From: Elusimicrobia bacterium RIFCSPLOWO2_02_FULL_39_32
GTDB taxonomy: Bacteria > Elusimicrobiota > Elusimicrobia > 2-02-FULL-39-32
Length of the DNA: 64,000 nt
Reading direction: 5' to 3'
NCBI GenBank assembly: GCA_001800135.1
Contig: MGUU01000025.1
Location: forward strand, 1 to 64,000
Part shown: piece by piece, positions 60,279 to 64,000 of the stretch
Numbering within the stretch: the stretch's first letter is position 1
Layout: every line of letters begins with the position of its first letter
Made by a program: the position numbers and the translations under genes
The notes under the pieces: model-generated
Database searches by the model: none
The model's input: the letters and a program-made list of their open reading frames with translations, nothing else
Told to the model about the DNA's origin: nothing

Positions 60279-62379
60279 CCTAAAGGATTTTCAAAGAATT
60301 GTTGGGGAAAATAATGTTCTTTATAAAGAGATCGCGCTTAGACTTTATTCCTACGACGCTGCCTTAGATCGAGCTTGTCCTACCGCTGTACTTTTTCCGG
60401 AAAATAAAGAACAGATTTCAGCGCTTGTAAAAATCTGTTATAAAAATAAAATTCCTTTTGTTGCCAGAGGAGCTGGCACCAATCTTTGCGGCGGAACCAT
60501 TCCTCTTCAGCAAGCGGTTGTGATTGCGCCCACCCGCATGAATAAAATTATCTCCATAGATCCAGAAAAAAAATGCGCTGTGGTTGAACCCGGGTTACCT
60601 AATCTTTTTTTAAAAAAAGCTTTAGAACCCTATGGGCTCTATTACGCGCCTGACCCTGCCAGCCAAAAAGCCTGCACCATTGGCGGGAACATTGGAACTA
60701 ATGCCGGCGGGCCTCACTGTTTAAAATATGGGGTCACCTCTCACCATGTGCGTGGACTAGAAATAGTATTGCCGAATGGCGAGATCACTGAACTCAATAT
60801 CCTTCAAAAAGGTTATGATCTGGTTGGTCTCATGGTTGGCTCTGAAGGCACTTTAGGCATTGTAACCCAAGCCACCTTAAATCTGCTTACCCTTCCTGCA
60901 AAAGTAGAGACCATGCTGGTTTCTTTTCCCTCTTTAGAAGCAGCCATCCAAACTGTTACAGATATTATCTCTAGCGGAATTATTCCTGCAACTCTGGAAG
61001 CCATGGATAAAATAACCGTGCAAGCTGTAGAAGCTTTTATTCACGCGGGCTATCCCACAGATGCGGAAGCGGTTTTATTGATAGAAGTAGATGGCGAAGA
61101 AGAAATCCTTGAGGATGTAAAAAAAATAAGAGAACTCTGTAAAAAAAATCTCTGCCAAGAGTTTCGCTTGGCGCAAAATAAATTAGAAAGAGAAAAACTG
61201 TGGGAAGGAAGAAGGGGTTCCTATCCAGCCATGGCCCGGCTTAGTCCCAATGTATTGGTGGAAGATGGAGCTGTGCCCAGAAACAAGCTCCCTGAAGCCC
61301 ATCACAGAATAAGAAAAATTGCGGAAGAAAATAATTTAAATGTTTCTCTTATCTTTCATGCTGGGGACGGGAATCTCCATCCGCAAATTCTTTTTGATGA
61401 ACGCAATTTAGAAGAAACTAAAAAAGTAAAAAAAGCAGGAAGTGACATGCTTAAAGTTTGCATAGATTTAGGCGGAACCATCTCTGGGGAACATGGGATC
61501 GGCATGGATAAAAAAGAGGCGATGCGCTGGCTATTTACGCAAGAAACTTTGGAGCTTTTTCGCAGGATAAAACAGGCGTTTGACCCGGACAACCTCTGCA
61601 ACCCAGACAAACTGATCCCGACCAAAGATGCGAAAGAAGTTCTTTTCAGAGAACAAAAAAATCAAAAAAAAAGTTCGGAAAATGACCTTTTCATGCCTTC
61701 CAAAAAAGAGACGAACCCAATTACTCAAACTTCTCCAACTTCCATAGTCCCAAAAGATGAAGAAGAGGCTTGCTCGTTTCTAAAAAACATTTGGCTAGAT
61801 CAAAAAAAGGTTTTAATCCAAGGGCTAGGGAATTCTCTAAAAAAGCACAGCCTAACCCCGGATGTTCTTTTTTGCACAAAAAATCTAAATAAAATTCTAG
61901 AACATGATGTAGAGAATTTTACCGTCACGGTAGAAGCCGGCATAAAAGTAGAAGACTTGCAAAAGTTCCTCTGTGAAAAAAGACAAAAAATATTATTTTC
62001 CTCTCTTGAAAAAAGTATAGGCGGAACACTAGCTCTTAACTTAGATCAAACTCCGCTTTTGCGAGATCAAATTTTAGGCATAAAACTCGCGCTTGCTGAC
62101 GGCCATGTGGTTCAATTTGGGGCAAAAGTAATGAAAAATGTGGCTGGATATGACGCGGGCAAATTGCTGCTTGGCTCAAGAGGCAGCTTAGGGGTGATCC
62201 TTTCAGTGATCCTAAAAACTTTCCCTCTAAACTATCCGATCCAAGCTCAACCCAATGCTCAAAAGCGCGAAAGTGTAGAAAATAACATTCCTGAAAACAT
62301 GTTAGAAATCCATAAAAAAATTAAAAATAGTTTTGATCCAAAAGGAATCTTTTATGAGCTCCCCCTACTTAGATCCTAA
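60259..62379 (+). CDS. glcD: fused GlcD-GlcE-type FAD-linked oxidase
   Basis: Residues 1-455 are GlcD-like: an FAD-binding domain with PFVARGAGTNLCGG, GGNIGTNAGGPHCLKYG and GSEGTLGIVTQATLNL, then an oxidase C domain with FHAGDGNLHPQILFDER and GTISGEHGIGMDKK, closing FDPDNLCNPDKLIP. A linker (~455-490) leads to a second FAD-binding-like domain resembling GlcE (LIQGLGNSLKKHSLTPDVL, AGYDAGKLLLGSRGSLGVILSVILKTFPL), and it ends FDPKGIFYELPLL. Glycolate or D-lactate-type hydroxy acids are usual substrates; the exact one is unknown. The glcF-like gene follows, overlapping by 26 nt. Confidence 0.9.
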   Translation: MSKQNSNLKDFQRIVGENNVLYKEIALRLYSYDAALDRACPTAVLFPENKEQISALVKICYKNKIPFVARGAGTNLCGGTIPLQQAVVIAPTRMNKIISIDPEKKCAVVEPGLPNLFLKKALEPYGLYYAPDPASQKACTIGGNIGTNAGGPHCLKYGVTSHHVRGLEIVLPNGEITELNILQKGYDLVGLMVGSEGTLGIVTQATLNLLTLPAKVETMLVSFPSLEAAIQTVTDIISSGIIPATLEAMDKITVQAVEAFIHAGYPTDAEAVLLIEVDGEEEILEDVKKIRELCKKNLCQEFRLAQNKLEREKLWEGRRGSYPAMARLSPNVLVEDGAVPRNKLPEAHHRIRKIAEENNLNVSLIFHAGDGNLHPQILFDERNLEETKKVKKAGSDMLKVCIDLGGTISGEHGIGMDKKEAMRWLFTQETLELFRRIKQAFDPDNLCNPDKLIPTKDAKEVLFREQKNQKKSSENDLFMPSKKETNPITQTSPTSIVPKDEEEACSFLKNIWLDQKKVLIQGLGNSLKKHSLTPDVLFCTKNLNKILEHDVENFTVTVEAGIKVEDLQKFLCEKRQKILFSSLEKSIGGTLALNLDQTPLLRDQILGIKLALADGHVVQFGAKVMKNVAGYDAGKLLLGSRGSLGVILSVILKTFPLNYPIQAQPNAQKRESVENNIPENMLEIHKKIKNSFDPKGIFYELPLLRS

Positions 62380-63652
62380 ATTTAAAGAGCTGGAAAAAGA
62401 GTATAATGCGGTCGTACAATGTAATCGCTGCGGATTTTGTGAAACCGTATGCCCTACCTATATGGTCAGCGGAAAAGAAACTCTTTCCCCAAGGGGTAGG
62501 AATCAAGCTTTCCGCGAACTTCTAGAAGGCAAAATTAAAAATCCAGAAAATGCTTCGGAGATTTTTTCTACCTGTCTTACCTGCCACGCCTGCACCAATG
62601 TTTGCTTCTCGGAAGTTCCTGTGGCAAAATTAATGTCTTCTGCAAGAGCCTGCGCCCAAGAAAAAAATAATTTTTACCCTTTGCAACAATTTCTCCTATC
62701 CCTTTTTCTTTCACAAAGAAAACTGTTCTCTTTAATATGTTGGTTTCTTTTTTTATGTAAAAGATTAGGAATTTCAAAAATCTTAAAGCAATTAAAACTC
62801 CTAAGATTTATTCCGGAACTAGAGGCAGGGGAAGATATTATCTTAAAAACTCCTCTAATCTTTGGAGGAAAAAAAAATGTCTTAAAACAAAGAAAACAAG
62901 AACCTTCTCTTTCAAAAAAAATGAAAAACGCTTACTTTTCTGGATGCGGCATTCATTACCTCTACCCAAAAGTTTCCACCGCATGTTTAAAAGTATTGAA
63001 TTTAAGCAATCTCGGGATTGAGTCGCCAAACCATTCTTGCTGCGGATTAATAGCAGCCAGCGCAGGGAACTTAAAGATTGCTAAAGAGCTAGCTAAAAAA
63101 AATATTAAAGAATTTTCCAGACTAAACCCAAATCAAATAATTGTAGATGATGATTCCTGCTGCGGGTTTATGAAAAGCTATGGGGAACTCTTAAACCAAG
63201 ATCCACAAGCCGTTCAATTTTCCAATAAAATAAAAAATATTTCCGAATTCATTTTGGAAAACGAAGCCATACCTCAAATAGGACAAACTAAAACCATGGG
63301 TAAGGTTACTTACCATGATCCCTGCCAAATGGGGAACGCTCACAAAAGTACCGATGCCCCTAGAAAAATCTTACAGAACTTGAAAGGATTAGCGTTTGTG
63401 GAAATGGATGAATCTAACTGGTGCTGCGGAGGCGCGGGCAGTTACTGCCTTAAACACCCCTCTCTCGCGGAAGATATTCTAGAAAGAAAACTTCTTAATA
63501 TTGAGAAAACAGGAGCTGAGATTGTGATCACTCAGGCTTCTTCTTGTCTTCTGCATTTAGAATATGGGATTAGAAAAAAAGGGTGGCAGAACAAACTAAA
63601 AATAATGCATCTTGCGGAACTATTGAGCGACTCTATTCTCCAAAGACTCTAG
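62354..63652 (+). CDS. glcF: GlcF-type iron-sulfur subunit
   Basis: Start taken at ATG 62354 (MSSPYLDP), with AAAGGA 8 nt upstream; an earlier ATG at 62333 has no ribosome site. Two 4Fe-4S motifs are CNRCGFCETVCP and CLTCHACTNVCF. Two cysteine-rich CCG domains follow (SCCGLIAASAG, NWCCGGAGSYC). The protein passes electrons from the FAD subunit to the quinone pool or another acceptor. It overlaps the convergent SurA-like gene by 33 nt at the 3' end. Confidence 0.92.
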   Translation: MSSPYLDPKFKELEKEYNAVVQCNRCGFCETVCPTYMVSGKETLSPRGRNQAFRELLEGKIKNPENASEIFSTCLTCHACTNVCFSEVPVAKLMSSARACAQEKNNFYPLQQFLLSLFLSQRKLFSLICWFLFLCKRLGISKILKQLKLLRFIPELEAGEDIILKTPLIFGGKKNVLKQRKQEPSLSKKMKNAYFSGCGIHYLYPKVSTACLKVLNLSNLGIESPNHSCCGLIAASAGNLKIAKELAKKNIKEFSRLNPNQIIVDDDSCCGFMKSYGELLNQDPQAVQFSNKIKNISEFILENEAIPQIGQTKTMGKVTYHDPCQMGNAHKSTDAPRKILQNLKGLAFVEMDESNWCCGGAGSYCLKHPSLAEDILERKLLNIEKTGAEIVITQASSCLLHLEYGIRKKGWQNKLKIMHLAELLSDSILQRL

Positions 63653-64000
63653 ATGCATTTTTAATTTAGCATTACTTCCCAACTGCTGATACCAACGGTT
63701 TAAAATATGAGCGCTCTTTTCTTGACGGATTTTCTCTCTAAGAGCCTCTGGGTTTTTCTTAAAATCTTCCAATGTTTTATCTCTATCTTTTTCAGGAAGG
63801 GTCTGGCTTAGGTAAGTAAACTCCTGCTCTAGTTCTCTATCCGTAACTTTTATGCCCTGCAAAATAAATGCCCGCAAACGGCCAATGGCAATTTGTCTTC
63901 TTTGAGATTCCTCAAATTCTTTAGGGGTTGTCTTAAAGCCATAGTTTAAAGCCTCTGCGTATGTTTTAGGATCAAACTTTCCATCTCTTTGAAAAGAAGG
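63620..64000 (-). CDS. SurA/PpiD-like periplasmic chaperone domain protein, 5' end outside the window
   Basis: The frame is open to the last base of the window. The visible 126 residues (DGKFDPKTYAEALNYGFKTTPKEFEES, QIAIGRLRAF, VTDRELEQEF, EALREKIRQEKSAHILNRWYQQLGSNAKL) match the SurA_N / PpiD N-terminal chaperone region. The stop follows without a parvulin domain, so this may be a chaperone-only member. The 3' end overlaps glcF from the opposite strand. Confidence 0.75.
   Translation of the reverse strand, partial: PSFQRDGKFDPKTYAEALNYGFKTTPKEFEESQRRQIAIGRLRAFILQGIKVTDRELEQEFTYLSQTLPEKDRDKTLEDFKKNPEALREKIRQEKSAHILNRWYQQLGSNAKLKMHLESLENRVAQ

Overview
The window is AT-rich, densely coded DNA from a didermic (Gram-negative-type) bacterium. 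A complete Tol-Pal set, a lipid A-type acyltransferase, lipoproteins, outer-membrane beta-barrel and CsgG-like proteins show an outer membrane. The gene content (UPF0182, DUF4015 glycoside hydrolase, glycoamylase-like secreted protein, type III glutamine synthetase, an energy-converting-hydrogenase-like complex, NTE/patatin with a cNMP domain) and the short operons resemble uncultured lineages such as Candidatus Omnitrophota. That placement is inference from gene content; no rRNA is present to test it.

Layout. 1-3.8 kb is an accessory island: a DUF4143 AAA ATPase, a nucleotidyltransferase/XRE pair with a perfect operator-like palindrome, and a Bro-N antirepressor-like gene whose stop overlaps the start of a truncated cas4. 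That cas4 runs in frame into a single type I-C-like CRISPR repeat hairpin, a scar of a lost CRISPR-Cas locus. 3.8-15.1 kb is a long minus-strand block (amidase, tyrS, mnmA, DUF4015, UPF0182, cysteine desulfurase, hisS, Crp/Fnr regulator). A compact divergent promoter separates it from a plus-strand block at 15.2-24.6 kb: cNMP/patatin esterase, uvrA, and pal-cpoB-tolB-tolQ-tolR-tolA. 24.7-27.7 kb is minus strand: SDR, tRNA-Lys, nth, and a STAS-like/HATPase pair behind a 29-nt palindrome.

27.8-33.6 kb holds a CBS/DUF21 membrane protein, cspA, an acyl-ACP desaturase, a lipid A-type acyltransferase, an RRM RNA-binding protein, a secreted glycoamylase-like protein and an ArsR regulator. The cspA and RRM genes both have terminator-like hairpins in their 5' leaders. 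33.7-40.9 kb is a six-gene energy-converting-hydrogenase-related (Ehr) operon. Its large subunit lacks both cysteine pairs needed to bind NiFe, so it is probably not a hydrogenase. 41-47.9 kb carries uppP, glnN, a purine permease, a degenerate receiver, a four-cysteine miniprotein, hemW and maf. 47.9-52 kb has an HI0933-type flavoprotein and a CsgG-like / beta-barrel / caspase-lipoprotein cluster.

52.1-54.8 kb is a looser region: a small lipoprotein, a gene remnant, hemerythrin plus a Cys-tailed MarR regulator under a 27-nt palindrome, tRNA-Gln(CUG), a zinc-finger micro-ORF and a LAGLIDADG-like ORF that overlaps the tRNA. 54.8-64 kb holds gltX, divergent parA-parB, two secreted proteins (one an M48 protease), a fused GlcD-GlcE protein with GlcF, and the end of a SurA-like gene. 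No intergenic stretch exceeds about 300 bases. Several first genes of transcripts have promoter -10 boxes 4-11 nt before the start codon and no visible ribosome site, suggesting leaderless mRNAs.
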